Shown here piece by piece: positions 12,711 to 25,090 of a stretch of DNA of 64,000 nucleotides. The stretch is taken from assembly GCA_015501055.1 (NCBI GenBank), contig JADNYV010000035.1, forward strand, positions 62,001 through 126,000. Direction: 5' to 3'. Position numbers and translations under genes: made by a program. Each line of letters begins with the position of its first letter. Positions within the stretch are counted from its first letter, which is position 1. Under the pieces are notes generated by a model, which searched no databases, was not told the DNA's origin, and saw only the letters and a list, made by a program, of their open reading frames with translations. The stretch is from Mucidula mucida. Its lineage: Eukaryota; Basidiomycota; Agaricomycetes; Agaricales; Physalacriaceae.

Positions 12711-15140
12711 TTACACACCCACAGTCCTGACTTGTGTCAGTTTCAGACTATCTTCGAGAGCCTTAATTTTCTCGGCATTGAGCCGCTCTCTGAAAGTATC
12801 TCCGCGCGCATCGTTGTATACATGCACGAACGTCTTGGACAATTCTCCATGCTCGAGTTGCACCACTTCTTCGTATATCCTGTATCCCATGAGCCGCGGA
12901 ACCACATGCATCCAAAGAAGCCAATAGGTGACACAAAGTAGGAGCACACCAATACCGGTTACCTAGGAGGATTAGGAGAGGCAAACACTTGGATCATGTA
13001 GGCATACCCAAGGAACCCAATAAGGGAAAGAGAAAGGCTCTTCACCCGCGACAGGCGGTACCCAGGCCATAATCAATACGAACAAGTTCACCGCAATCGA
13101 CAACCAGAGTGCAGCGTGCCATGCCATGAATTCAGGACGAGATAAACCCGCCTTAGAACGACGACGTCGAATGAGGTATACACCGAGTACGAGGGCAAGA
13201 TCGAAGAGCCGCGCAGGATACTCTGTATCGCGATGATGAAGTTGAACGCGTCCCCAGCAGCTGACATACGCCGTCAGCCAAGCCGCAGAACCGGACAAGG
13301 GGGAGACATACGAGGTCCAATGATGATAATCGTTGTAAGGATAAATTTGACGAGCATCGGAGCAGCCGGTGTACCGAACGGTTTTGTGCTGGAGAAGAAT
13401 CGGCTGAATGGTAGGATGCCTTATACACGAAGTCATTGAACAGGAGAACAATCAAGCGAAGCTAAGGAATACCTTGGCGAGCGACCTCTCGGAATATACG
13501 AGCCTGTCCGATAGCCACCGAAACGAGATTCCGAAAGGCAGAGAGAGCGATGAAGACAGGAAGGACACGGTTGCCAGCATAATCGCCAAATACTGCTGTG
13601 AAGAATTTTGCTGCTAGGAGCTGACCCGACGCTTGAGCTTCCTCTACTGGCACGGCCGCAAAGTAGGCAACTGGGTACTGTTAAGTCTGGGATCGGCGCG
13701 GTCGAGGATATAGGCACTCACTGTTAGCAAAGAAATATAGAAAGAAGACCAAAACGAGTGCAACGGGACCGGCAGTTTTCAGGGTATGTACCGGTCGAGC
13801 CATCTCATTTGCAACGCTGTTAGCTTTTCCATCGCCGGATTAGCAATCTAAACAGTCAAGAAGAAGCGTCCATACCATTATTCCACCCCGAGTACGCGAA
13901 TATCACGTTGATCAGAGCACCCGCCAACGCGTTACCATTATTACTGCAAGAAAATCAGAACCGAACAGATCTGAACGGTGACAGTGGGAGTACTTTGTTC
14001 CCTGAAATCCGTTTTTGAAGTGAGACTTCGGGTCCTGGATACGCGTTCCACCTCCGAGAACTACCCAACCCGTAACGACGATGAAGCAAAGCACGAGGAC
14101 CTTGAAAGCACTGAAAGCATTCGAGATAAACATTGCCATGCGATTGTTAGTGACGACAACTGTTGACAAGTATCAGGAGAGTAATGCAATGAATCATGAT
14201 GAAGAGTGTACGAACTCAAACAAGCAATTGCGTACGCAGAGATTGCGATCCCGCGCATAACCCAGGGATCGGGGTCGGTTTGTCCATTAGCGTAGAGTAT
14301 GTACTCCGCACAGACTATCACTCCCGTCAGTCCAATGCATTTGACGGCGAACGAACACATCCACCTATCGAGTTGGAACTTGAAAGGAGTCAGACGAGTT
14401 TGACAATGAATTGCGTGCAGTCGCATACCTCGCGAATCCAAAGATGATACTAATGACGGCAAAGGACACTGGAAAGCTATGGTCATATCAGCGGATGGGC
14501 GGTGTTGGGAGACTCTGTCTACGAACAGAAACTTAGGGCGGTTGTACGCCTGTTCAAGGTATGCGACATCAGCTCCGGCACGATTCGGAAACAAGGCCAG
14601 TAATTCCGTGTAGTAAGATAGGCCAGCTGAAAGATAAAAGTCAGGGTGAAGCCCTAGAACGGGAGACAGGACAGGAGTATTTACCAGCGCTCAAGAAGAA
14701 TCCAATGACCCAGACTAGATTCATCAATCAGAAAGCAAACACATAATAATAAAGCACGCTGCATACATATCATGGTCAGCCCCAAGCTTCCGCACTGGTG
14801 CAAGATCGTCCCAGGCGTCGCTATGAGGGACGTCAATAAACAAGTCTAGTATCACCATAGAAAGTCGATTCATACAGAAAATACCAGTGCCAATCATGTT
14901 TGAGAAATCTGTGAACTGTCAGAACACGCCACGTTACCAAAGGCAGCACTAACTGAGGAAGACAGCCGTCCACCAGCCGACTCCTATGCCAATTGGACTG
15001 AGATCCTCAATCGGGGCGCCTCCAACGTTCTTGTGTTCCTCGTCGAGGGAAAGATTATCGGCAGCAAGAACGACATCCGCACTGGCGACATCGTCTGTTT
15101 TGTGCTTTTCGTTACCGCTGGCGGTGTCGGATGAAGACAT
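12711..15140 (-). CDS. APC-superfamily amino acid permease, methionine-permease type, copy 1 (one frameshift)
   Basis: Plasma-membrane amino acid transporter resembling yeast high-affinity methionine permease (LAT/MUP1 type). It opens MSSSDTASGNEKHKTDD; the cytosolic tail leads to SPIGIGVGWWTAVFL and a series of membrane segments: LALFPNRAGADVAYLEQAYN, VLVLCFIVVTGWVVLGGGT, FIALSAFRNLVSVAIGQARI, LWLSIAVNLFVLIMAWVPP, and a C-terminal hydrophilic tail ending VRTVGV. Many short introns are present. At about 13220 the frame breaks between IIAIQS and YPARLFDLALVLG; the tandem copy reads IISIQTYPSRLFDLALVIG with no break, so one base appears to be missing here. Otherwise the two copies match exon for exon. 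TATA-like sequence lies about 45 bases upstream. Confidence 0.82.
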
Positions 15141-15557
15141 GGCTCTTTGGCAGAGGACGAAGTCAATTCGAAGATTGAACACTCGAATAAATAGGCACCT
15201 GTCTCTGGAGACAGCTCCGGATCTTGACCTAAAATTTTTGACGGCGCTCATTTGGGAGCGAGGTGTGTATTGAAAGAGTTCCAAGGTTCACTGATGTGGC
15301 CGGATTGTCCAAAAAGCCCGTGATGATGGTGCGCAATTGAAAGCCTGGATCAGAGGGCCGCGTTGATGGTGGGATGAAACCGTCACGTGAGATACCTTCC
15401 TATGAAACTAAGAACGCCGGGGGGGGGAGGTATTGAGTACTACTTCGAAGATTGAACAAACTTGTCGTATCGATCCCGTAGTACCTACAACAGTTGTCTA
15501 CGGCTACATATCCTCGGATTTCCTAGACTACACAAGATCATGAGGAGCCGGCATATT
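15141..15557. other. Spacer between tandem permeases
   Basis: 417 bases holding the copy 1 promoter and the copy 2 3' end, with a ten-base G run near 15420. No gene seen. Confidence 0.5.
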
Positions 15558-17990
15558 CTACACATCAGCAACAACCGGCGTCTTGTCAATGTTCAATTGG
15601 CCAGTGACATGACGTTTCGCTGCTTCCGCCTTCACTCGTTCCCTGAACGCGTCTCCACGAGCGTCATTGTAAATATACACGAACTTTTTAGAAAGTTCCC
15701 CATTGCTTAGCTGGACGACCTCTTCGAATATTTTATACCCGCGGATCCTAGGAAGCACATGCATCCAGACGAGCCAGTAACTGAAGCAGAACACTAGGAC
15801 ACCGATTCCGGTCACCTAAAGACAACGTTGAACGACCTGGAATATCAAGCAGGGGAGGAAGAACATACCCAGGGTACGTAGTATGGGAAGGAGAAGGGTT
15901 CATTTCCGGGAGTTGGAGGGACCCAAGGCATAATCAACACGAAGAGATTGACCGCGATGGAGAACCACAACGCGATATGCCATGCCACGAATTCTGGTCG
16001 AGGTAAACCAGCCTTTGCGCGGCGTTTTCGAATAACGTAGACACCGATCACAAGTGCCAGGTCGAACAACCGAGAGGGGTACGTTTGAATGGAGATGATC
16101 AAGTTGAAAGCGTCACCGGCAGCTAACCAAATTGAGACTTCAATACACGCCATATAGAAAAGACTAACGAGGTCCAATGATGACAATCGTTGTCAGAATG
16201 AACTTGAGAAGCATAGGGGCGGCCGGTGTTCCGAATGGCTTTGTGCTAGAGAAGAACCGGCTGTATGGAAAGATTCCTGTGCACCTGTCAGTGGGGTACT
16301 AGAAGGTCCGTGATGTATTTATTTACCTTGTCGCGCCACCTCACGGAAGATCCGTGCCTGGCCAATGGCTACTGACACGAGATTTCCAAAAGCTGAAAGT
16401 GCCACAAAGACAGGCAGAACTCGGTTTCCTGCATAATCTCCGAACACATTTGAGAAGAACTTGGCGGCCAGCAGCTGGCCTGATGCTTGTGCTTCCTCGA
16501 GGGGTACCGCTGCGAAGTAGGCGACTAAGAAATGTAAGTCTCGCTTCGATGCCAAGAAAGGAAAAGATCGCACTGTTGGCAAAGAAGTAGAGGAAGAACA
16601 CCAGCCCGAGCGCTGCTGGCCCTGCCGTCTTGATGGTATGTACTGGACGCGCCATTTCGTTGGCCACGTTGTTAGCTGCATTCATGAGATCTCAGGTTCG
16701 GTCGATAGATAACGAGACACAGAGTACGCACCGTTATTCCACCCGGTGTACGCGAATATAACATTGATCATAGCTCCAGCCAGCGCGTTTCCGTCCTTAC
16801 TAGGTGGCAATGAGACTAGATCGAGCGCGATGTGGAGTGTACTGAACGTACGTTGTCCCTGCGAACCCATTTCTGAAATGGCTCTTTGGATCCTGCACGC
16901 GGGTGCCTCCGCCGAGAACGACCCAGCCCGTGACGACAATGAAACACAAAACCAAGACTTTGAACGCGCTGAACACGTTGGAGACGTACATGGCCATGCG
17001 ATTGTTCACGATGACAACTACATCAATGGTTAGGCGGACAGAAACAGCGAAGTATCAGAACACGTACTGATACAAGCTATCCCATAGGCTGCGATCGCAA
17101 TACCTCGCATAGTCCAAGGATTGGGATCGAGCTGGCCATTAGCGAAGAGAATATATTCGGCACAGACTAGAAGCCACAGTAAGCGGGAGAAGACGCAACT
17201 TGGTGAGATGCCGTTCACCTATAGCGTTAGAGCTGAAAGTGTCATCAGCACAGTACTTCTATAACGTCGGAACACGCACCTCGCAAACCCAAGAATAATC
17301 GTGATGACGGCGAAAGACACGGGAAATCTATATTGATATTAGTCTCAACTGGAGTTGAATGACAGCACACGAACAGAAACTTTGGGCGATTGTATGCCTG
17401 CTCGAGGTAGGCAACATCAGCGCCAGCACGATTGGGAAACAAAGCGAGTAGTTCGGTGTAGTATGATAGTCCAGCTTAAGAGCTATGTCGTGAACCCATC
17501 TTTTCTGGGCAAACAACTAGACTACTCACCAGTACCAAGGAGGAAACCAATGACCCAGACTATTCGAGTACATGTCAACAAAGTGAGTTCAAGTCGCCAT
17601 GATAAGATCGCCTACAGATTAGAGCCAGTCCTAAGCTTCCGCATTGACGAAGAATTGTTCCCGGAGTGGCTGTAATCTCAATGAGTTTTTGCACCCGAGT
17701 ACTGGAGTCCATGACGACATACAGAATATCCCAGTCCCTATCATTTGAGAGAAGTCTGCGGAAAGCCGAAGGTCGGGGAGGGGGTTTGAAAGGCTACTAT
17801 GGTACGCACTAAGGAAGACAGCTGTCCACCATCCGACGTCGAGGCCGATAGGGCTGACATCTTCGATAGGCGCACCCCCAAGATTTTTGTGTTCTTCGTC
17901 AAGAGCGAGATTGTCCGCGGCAAGGACGACCTCAACGGAGTCCTCATCGTCGTATTTTTGTTTGCTACTCGCCGTATCAGACGAAGACAT
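15558..17990 (-). CDS. APC-superfamily amino acid permease, methionine-permease type, copy 2
   Basis: Tandem paralogue of the transporter just downstream, same strand, same exon plan. It starts MSSSDTASSKQKYDDED and continues with VVLAADNLALDEEHKNLGGA, SPIGLDVGWWTAVFLS, LALFPNRAGADVAYLEQAYN, VLVLCFIVVTGWVVLGGGT, NNVANEMARPVHTIKTAG, FVALSAFGNLVSVAIGQARI and a C-terminal tail ending KTPVVADV. The alternation of hydrophobic spans fits about 12 membrane segments. No frame break was found, so this is probably the working copy. A TATA-like element (18046-18052) stands about 56 bases upstream of the ATG. The family imports methionine and related amino acids with protons; substrate here is inferred from similarity only. 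Confidence 0.88.
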
Positions 17991-18732
17991 GGCAGCCAGT
18001 GGAGCACAGAGAGCGTCAAAGAACTAGAGCGTGAAATTCGTTCACATTTATAGAACTTTTGCCCAGCCGCTTGAAAGCGCAATACGCCTCTTCGATAGTG
18101 CAATTTGATGGCGTCAAACTTCTAGGCCCGCTCGCAATTGATGGAGTTCATGTGGTGGTGGGTAAGGTCCGTTGGATTGTAGGCGTAAGAGGTACATTAT
18201 GCGACGTGTCGTACTCGCTACTCGCCCGAGCATACGGGGATGCAAAGAATAGTACTCGCTTCCGTGATCGGTGAAAGCATATGGGTGCAGAACGCGACCA
18301 CAGACGGGAATGACGCGAGATTCTACGCTGGCAAACATTCCCAGACAGAAGTGTGTCCGTGGCTGGGCGAGAGCAAGGGCGACTGACAGTTCGACGCCAA
18401 GTAAAAGAGTCTGGCTTCGTGATGGTCAGGAGCAAAAGCTTTCGACCACGTGCTGCGCGACGCGTACCTGAAGCTAACCGCAAATCTGCAAACCAGAAGC
18501 GGCAATTGGACAAAAGATCTGCACCTTTACACTACAGTAGTCAGTTATCCGGAGGGGCTACTTGAAGCGCTTGGCCTATTTTGACGTTATTTCGAGTTGA
18601 CTAATTTTGGACTAAATTGTTCTTGTGCAGCTGCTTGCAAACTCAAGACAGCTGTCCAATACGAAGGCGAAAGATATAATTAATAACGTAGCGTAGCCTA
18701 GAGATTAACAAAGTCGAAAATTAAGGCGGCTT
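17991..18732. other. Intergenic
   Basis: Between permease copy 2 and the hypothetical gene. Apart from the TATA-like element I see nothing; the last 150 bases are AT-rich. Confidence 0.5.
18046..18052 (-). promoter_or_regulatory. TATA-like element of permease copy 2
   Basis: TATAAAT on the minus strand, about 56-62 bases upstream of the ATG at 17990. Confidence 0.5.
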
Positions 18733-19570
18733 CTAGGATCGTTGAACAACTAAAACCGGGACCCAAACATTATGCACATAATGCATCTCAAAAAGCCTCA
18801 CATCCCCAAACCGACACACATCCAATCTCCACTTCTGCGGCGTATCATGCGGGGCCTGCGCATACCGCTGATCTCCCTTCCTCGCTTTCTGCATAACCAT
18901 CCCAATGTTCGCGCCAATCTCACGCGCGAACGCGTCCCGCGTAAGCGGCCTATTGTTCACGTCGACGCAGTATATACCGTAGGTGTGAGGCGCAAGGCCG
19001 GGCCACTAGAGAACATCACCATTATCTTGAAAATGCCCAGGAAGGTGAGACATACGTCAAACGTCCACTTTGTCTGTCTCCACGCCCCGCCGAAGATATC
19101 ATCTTGAGCTCCATCTAGAGTGATTTTGTTGCGCAGAATGTCTTCAAGAAAAGGCCCTGGGCGTCCTCCAACAGAGAACTGTATGGGTGGATGGGACTGT
19201 GATATGTAGCCAGCGTATCGGGGCGACCGAGGCACGTATTCGAGGCGAGAGTTCATTTCTGCCAGCGCATCCGATGTGGTGGGAGGCGGTGTGTAGGTGT
19301 ACCTCCCATCCAATATTTCCTGAGGCGTGTAGGAGGGTGCCTGTGGACTGCGGGAATGCGAATGGATGAGACCATCAGTTTGAAGGGCAGGCCCTGGGGT
19401 CGAAGTCTGGATGAACAGCATGTAAGACTGGAAAAGATTGAAAACAGAATGAAGCAGCGTACGCGATGAGGATGACGAATAAGAGCTTGCGGGTCAACGC
19501 AGTAGTACTCGTCTTCTGACATCTCCCCAGGATGAGGAAACCAGAAATGAGAGTCCCGCTTATAAGTCAT
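18733..19570 (-). CDS. Hypothetical protein, fungal, no domain recognised
   Basis: Two well-supported exons: one with TSTPGPALQTDG, TPQEILDGRYTYTPPPTTSD, RSPRYAGYISQSHPP and IFGGAWRQTKWTFD, then after an intron (about 18,958-19,060) a final exon WPGLAPHTYGIYCVDVNNRP to VWVPVLVVQRS. The N-terminal end is unclear. ATGs at 19570 (MTYKRDS) and 19522 (MSEDEYY) both lie in frames that do not join cleanly to the second exon, and another frame over 19,440-19,500 encodes a hydrophobic stretch LLFVILIAYAAS that would make a good signal anchor. This may reflect an unusual small exon or a one-base assembly error. The function is unknown. Confidence 0.55.
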
Positions 19571-20498
19571 GGCGCGTCGGTAGGCATGGCTCTGGAGAAC
19601 GAGATCCCTGACCCGCCAATATCATGCAAGCGCACTTGCAGTTGCCCCGATGGAATAGAAATGCGCCAACAACCGTATCAAGAACAAGACGCGCTTGATC
19701 GGTATTCACAAGTCGAGACGGGTCGGCGGCGACTTGAAAAACGAGAACAAGGACAACGTTACGGAATCAGGGTTACAGGAATAAGACCGAGAGGCTAGGA
19801 AGAACAAGGAGGACCTAAAGCAGAGGTGGATCCAAGGGTGATCCGCGCCGATCTCGTAGGTCCAGCGCCGAAGGGAAAACATAAGTGTCCATAGAGAAAC
19901 AGTAGACTAGCTCGGAAGAAGTTTCTTTGGTTCAGGCGTCCCCAGTTCCACGTGGCGGCCATATTTGGCGCAACAAATCGATAGTTTGGCCTTGTTCAAG
20001 ATGTGGTTAGATTGCCGACCACGTGTAACGACGAATGGCTATGATATGGTAATGATAGGCGAATTCATGGGCACTAGCCGTAAGCGTTTGTCGACGGTCT
20101 GCACTGGACAACTGGCAGTGTTGATGAAAGTCATCAACTTGGATTCAATGAACAAATAGACGTAAATGTCGGCAAGCTCCGCAATGCCTGCTATCCGCGT
20201 GGTCGAAGCACTGTAACTTACACCGTGTAACCAAAGTCGCACTGTCTCGCATGGAACGTAGTTCAGTTGTTGAACACCGAGAAGGCGATTGGCGTAGTCC
20301 TAGAAAGTTCAACGAGACCTACCCCGAATGAGACCAGCGAACCCTTCAAAAAAGAGTTTTGTGAAACCCATCATCCCATGATTCCACGCCATACACAACT
20401 AATCAACAAAGAACCCCTCCGTTGCCCTCTGATTACATAGTAAGACGGATAGCGGGAAGCAGGCTCAGAAGCCCAAGCTGAGTGTAGTACTAGTCCTA
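19571..20498. other. Intergenic
   Basis: 0.9 kb with only short frames. No repeat, RNA gene or recognisable coding remnant. Confidence 0.5.
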
Positions 20499-22747
20499 CT
20501 ATCCCAGAACAAGGCTGTATCTAGTCCCACTGGCACTATCCCAGAGCAGCCAGCTCCTTCCGAATCTCCGCCTCGCCTCCATCTTCTTCAACTGCGTCGC
20601 CTCCAGCCGCTCGCCGCGCTTCGCCTTTTCCTTGAGCTCATCAATCGCCTTGAGCTGCAAAGAAATCAGCCATAACTCAATCCTGAAAGATTGCAAAGCA
20701 AACCTTCTTGTTCAAATTCCGCACCTTCTTAGCGGTCGGGTCGAGGGCGCTATCAGGTCCACCACCCGGAGGAACCTCAGTCTCGATGACGATCTCAGGC
20801 GGCGGCGGGCTCTTCGCCTCCTTTGCCTCCTTCGCAATCCCGTTGCCGTTGACCTTGGGAACAGCGCCCTCTCCTTCTCCACCCTCTTTGGCAGCGCCCT
20901 CCTTCTTCGCTCCCTTGTTTCTCTTTCGTGGCTTTTTATCAGCATCCGGTCCTGGGCTCGGACTATGGCTCGGCGGAGGGGCACCAGGGACATGTCTTTT
21001 CCCGTTTGCGTTCCCGTTCCCATTAGCACCCGGAGGGCCAGGACTGCGACTATAACGCCCTGGTGGTGTAGAGGTACCATTTGTCGGCATGCGGGGCGCA
21101 CCACCCTCGTCCTCGCGCTTGAAGATGGCAGGTGTCGCAAGACCCCGAGCACCTGGAGGACGATAAGCACCAGCGGGCTTGGGCGTCGCCGGCTTGGAGA
21201 CGCTCTGTATGTTCATCACCGCCTCACTAGGCGCCGGGCTCAGTGGGATATTTTGCCCGAACTGCGACACATGTTCGGCAGGTGTGGGGCGCCAAGACGC
21301 CTGGTAAAGCTCGTCCGTAGTCTGTATGTGGACAAGGGGGCCAGAGCAGTGCCATATCTTGATCCCGTTATCAACACGCAACCGAGGTGAGAGAGTGGCG
21401 GTGAGAAGGAAACGGCCGTCTGGAGACCACTCGCAGAAAGACGTGTTCGGTGCATCGATGGTGGTCACCTTGGTGAGCGTACGGCGGTCAAAGATATCCA
21501 CCTTGCCTGCAAGATTGCCGAAGCCTGCCAAGGCGATGAGACGGCCTTGTGGGTTGAAGGAGACGAAGTTGACAGGTGCGGCGCCAAAGTCGTGCAGCGA
21601 CCGCACTCGATGGTCAAAAATGACCGCTTTTGCGGGCATAACTACAGGAAAGCATCAGTGATGTTCGAAAAGGCTGAACTGATCTATACGTACAGCCATA
21701 AACGACGGCAAACTCTTTCGAGTTTGGACTCCACGTAAAGTCGTGGATGGGGCCCTCCTTGTCAAGGGTAACCCGGCAGTCAAAATTGCCCGCAGAGCTG
21801 AGCAAATACAGCATGGTCTCCCCGTAATAACTCTTATTCGAGTTGTCGACTTCCGTTTGGGTCAAAAGTAGAACTTGAGTGCCGAGGGTATTCCACTTGA
21901 TCTGGGCACGATCTGCCTTGAAAAAGGTTTTCTGACAGGTGGGCGGACTGTTCAGTGTCAAAAGACCGTAGATTTTGATACTGGCAGGTGCACCCTAAAC
22001 GAAGTCAGTCCAGCGGAGGGGAATGAAAGTGATCCAAGCACCTTTTTTTCAGCGACGAACACGGCGATAGACGGGTTAAGACCGGGGCTCAACGTAACAG
22101 ACGTTGCGCCCTCGACCTTCAGCTTGTCAACTATTCCCTTGGACCACTCCGCTGGTCGGTATACTTGGATGTCGGGCCCAACGAGCCGCACGGCGTGTGA
22201 CTCGGATATCGTGTATTGCAGGTCCCAGCCCTCAAGAGACTTTTGCCCAAAAGCGATGAGCTCCTCGCCGGTAGAGGTGGAGAAAACCCGCAGATTTTTG
22301 TGCTGCGATCCGTCCTCGAGCTTGACAGGGCGCTCCCACGTCGAGACATATGTGCCACGGGGTGAGAAGTTGAGCTCGACGACGTTGGGGATCTGCAGCT
22401 CGCGAAGGAGATGGGCTCCTTCTGCTTGGAATATCCGTACCCTATAATGTGGGTCAGTAAGGGTCCACGGATGGCAATAAAATCGTACACAGTAGGCAAT
22501 GTATAGGCGTAGAGACGGCCATCAGCGCTGTAGGTGTAAGATCTAGCAGCAACGTCGGGGACCTCAAATCCAGGTATGGGTTTATAGTGGGGCGTGCCAC
22601 CAACGAGGCCGAGAGATTTTTGCGCACGGACTGTAGAATCGTCAGCATAGCTCTGTATACCACGGTCATCGTCGCTGGCAACGACGGCGAGGAAATTTGG
22701 AGAAAGGGTCACTGACACGCGTACTGCTGGGATATTTGGGATGCCAT
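20499..22747 (-). CDS. eIF2A: Eukaryotic translation initiation factor 2A (WD-repeat)
   Basis: eIF2A, a cytosolic beta-propeller protein that can deliver initiator tRNA to the 40S ribosome. Exon 1 (22717-22747) encodes MASQISQQYA; an intron (22631-22716) splits the Phe codon of AFRAQKSLGLVGGTPHYKP. Propeller segments follow: DGRLYAYTLPT, RPVKLEDGSQHKNLRVFST, APASIKIYGLL, FTWSPNSKEFAVVYG, MPAKAVIFDHRVRSLHDFG, GRLIALAGFGNLAGKVDIFD, FCEWSPDGRFLLTATLSPR and NGIKIWHCSGPLVHIQ. Then comes a low-complexity Pro/Gly/Lys-rich region and a C-terminal helix NKKLKAIDELKEKAKRGERL. Near 20574 one base appears missing: the other frame reads MEAEAEIRKELAALG and stops at 20536-20538, the usual type of ending, whereas the literal frame adds a non-conserved tail to 20499. 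A GTC/CGT repeat lies just upstream of the ATG. Confidence 0.92.
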
Positions 22748-22807
22748 TATCGCGGGCGTTGCACACTGTGGGCTCGGAGTCGGAGAGAATAGAGGGATGA
22801 AGCAAAT

Positions 22808-22866
22808 TAATGCTTCGTCGCTGTTGTCGTCGGCGCTGTCGCTGCCGCCGTCGTCGTCGTCGTGGT
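22808..22866. repeat. GTC/CGT-rich microsatellite in the eIF2A leader
   Basis: Imperfect CGT/GTC triplets (TCGTCGTCGTCG core at about 22850-22861) 60-120 bases upstream of the eIF2A ATG. Read on the minus strand it encodes Asp-rich sequence only by chance. Confidence 0.7.
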
Positions 22867-23236
22867 CGGTGGAAGAGCAATGTTCGGCACCCTCCGGCCG
22901 AAATTTGCTCCGTTTCGGGTCGGAGTGATCCTCGCCGGCACCCTGCGAAACGTTAAAACTCAAACATTCAATTGACAGCGCGAAGGGGAGAGCCAGTTTC
23001 CAGCACAATACGCATGGTTCTGTTGGATGATTGGACGAGAAATAAAGCATCACTTTCCCAAACAATCCCTTACTCGCACATCCGTTCCCATTAAACTCTA
23101 AGTAAGTACTGTGGCTGGCATTCGACTGAATACTTAGAACTGAACGCATTGAAATCTACACTCATGTTCTTGTCTTGAATGTATCGTTGGACTTTTTGAA
23201 TTTGTCTACGATTTCGTTCTACCCGGGGACGGTGCT

Positions 23237-23545
23237 GGCGCGCTTCTCTGCCAGTGACGAACAAAGCTCCAGAATCGGTACAGCCTTGTGCCAAAATAGC
23301 ACCTGTTCATGGGTTCAGTCAAACATTGACCTCAAGCCTTGCTCCGACCCACAATTATGAAAATTGAACGCGTCAGCCTTAATACCATTACCATCTTTTA
23401 CTCCAACCTTAAGCCATCATGACATTCACGATTTCGCATCCGCCTCTGCAGAAGTATCCCGTCGATGGCATCTCATAATAAGAACGAGTTGAATTTAGCG
23501 TAAAACTTCATCACCCTCGGGTCTGCAAAAACACCGCCGCCTCAA
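23237..23545 (+). repeat. Decayed copy of the promoter and first exon of the 26.2 kb gene
   Basis: This stretch aligns with 26016-26310 on the same strand at moderate identity, with shared blocks such as GTACAGCCTT, ACCTGTTC/GCCTGTTC, GGTTCAGTC/CGTTCAGTC, GACGCGTCA-like, ACCATCTTT and GGCATCTCATAA/CGCATCTAATAG. The counterpart's TATAAAAGG is replaced by TTATGAAAA here. It sits in the gap between eIF2A and the aldo/keto reductase with no open frame after it, so it is a dead fragment of an old duplication. Confidence 0.7.
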
Positions 23546-23585
23546 AGTACTTGTGATATCAGAAAACGGAACCCACACTACAAAT

Positions 23586-25041
23586 CTACCATCCGTATTG
23601 CTCAAGCGTCCACCCCATCAGTTTCCCATTAACGAAAAACTGCTTCGTGAGAACTCTTTCTTTACGGTCCAGCGCGTTGATCTGCTCCACATCCTCGGGC
23701 GCGATAACCGGAAGCTAAACCACGAGTGCTCATGAATAACGCTACGAGCTTGAAGGAAGAACAGTGACGTTACCCTCAAATTTTCCTTCTGCCGCTCGAC
23801 ATTGCTGCTCTTCGTAATAATCGGTACGCCACGAGCAAGATGCCATCCCAGAATAAGTTGGGTAGGGGTAACATTGTATTTAGCGGCAAGCCCGACGATT
23901 TTGGGGTCGCTGCGCACAGTCTCGCGACCTAAAACAGATATCAGTCATGAGCTTGATACGAAGAGAAATTTGTCTTGACCGGACGGAGTGTACGCGGTGA
24001 TCATGATGCCCTTGTCCTTGCAGTACTGGCGAAGGTCCTCCTGCACGAGGTATGGGTGAAGTCTGACACGATTCCTTCAGCGCACGTTGTAGGATTTCAA
24101 GAGGAACACGTACTCGACCTGATTCACTGCAGGTACCACTTTGGCTGTTTCGAGCAGTGGGTCAAGGCTATCGACAGTGTCAGCGCACCCAAAGAGGACA
24201 TCACACAACCATGTCCTCACGTTTTCGGAGAAAAGTTACTGACACCAATGGCTTTGACCTTTCCTGTTTCGAGTAGAGCTTCCATGTCCGCCCAGACATC
24301 ACCGATTTTGATGTTGTCGTCGAGACGCGCCGTTCCATCGAGGTAAGTAGGAGTATCCTTTCCTTCTAAACGCAAGGGTTACACGCCGTTCACTCAGAGC
24401 AGAAATTGTCATGAGCACCTTCATACGCGACCGGAGTGGGACTGTGAAGGAGATACTAAGGAACAAGTGAGCAACAGTGCGAGTAATGAAAAGGAACGTA
24501 CGAGATCAATATACTCAAGACCCAATTGTTTGAGACTATGTTCGAAGCTCTGTTTGACACGTGTAAAGCCATTCACTCTAACAAAGATATATTGTCAGCC
24601 CGCAGGAACGTAAACTCAAGCAACTAACGGTAGCTTCGTTGTCACAAAGATCTCATGACGGGGAATACCTGACTTTCGCACAGCTTCCCCGACCGATTCT
24701 TCAGTGCCTGAAAAGCCGTTGAAGCCAGAATGTCTTTTGACACTGAGGCGACAGACCCACCATATGCGGCAGCGGTGTCGATGTGTCTATATCCCGCCTG
24801 ATGGGCCAGTCAGAATTTCATCTGTGAGAAATATAGAAATAGGTAGGCAACCTTTAGTGCAGTCAACAGCCATTCCCGGGCTGCGAATTGGCTCGCGGCG
24901 TCGTTACCCCCACCGCTTCCCATAGCTATCGATTTCTGAGCTCTACGTCCAGCATTCAGTCAAGAACGACGACATACCTACGAGAGGAATTTCGGCACCC
25001 GTGTTGAGCTTGACCGTCGCAGTGGGATCAACAAAAGACAT
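23586..25041 (-). CDS. Aldo/keto reductase
   Basis: NADPH-dependent aldo/keto reductase (TIM barrel, cytosolic) that reduces carbonyl compounds. Starts [20 protein letters not shown]; then an unusual Gly-rich MGSGGGND loop, [17 protein letters not shown] with the catalytic Asp and Tyr, [27 protein letters not shown] with the catalytic Lys, [10 protein letters not shown] with the catalytic His, [60 protein letters not shown] and a C-terminus ending LEQYGW at the stop 23586-23588. About nine short introns keep the frame. All four catalytic residues are present. A TATATAAAAC element is about 40 bases upstream. The substrate cannot be read from sequence. Confidence 0.9.
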
Positions 25042-25080
25042 CGTATCGTATCTTTTGAGGTGGAGGGAGTGCCACAAACC

Positions 25081-25090
25081 GTTTTATATA
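25081..25090 (-). promoter_or_regulatory. TATA box of the aldo/keto reductase
   Basis: TATATAAAAC on the minus strand, 40-50 bases upstream of the ATG at 25041. Confidence 0.55.

Noticed and set aside
20632..21661. Long plus-strand frames opposite eIF2A
   Set aside because: Shadows of the conserved minus-strand eIF2A coding sequence and its Pro/Gly/Lys-rich part.
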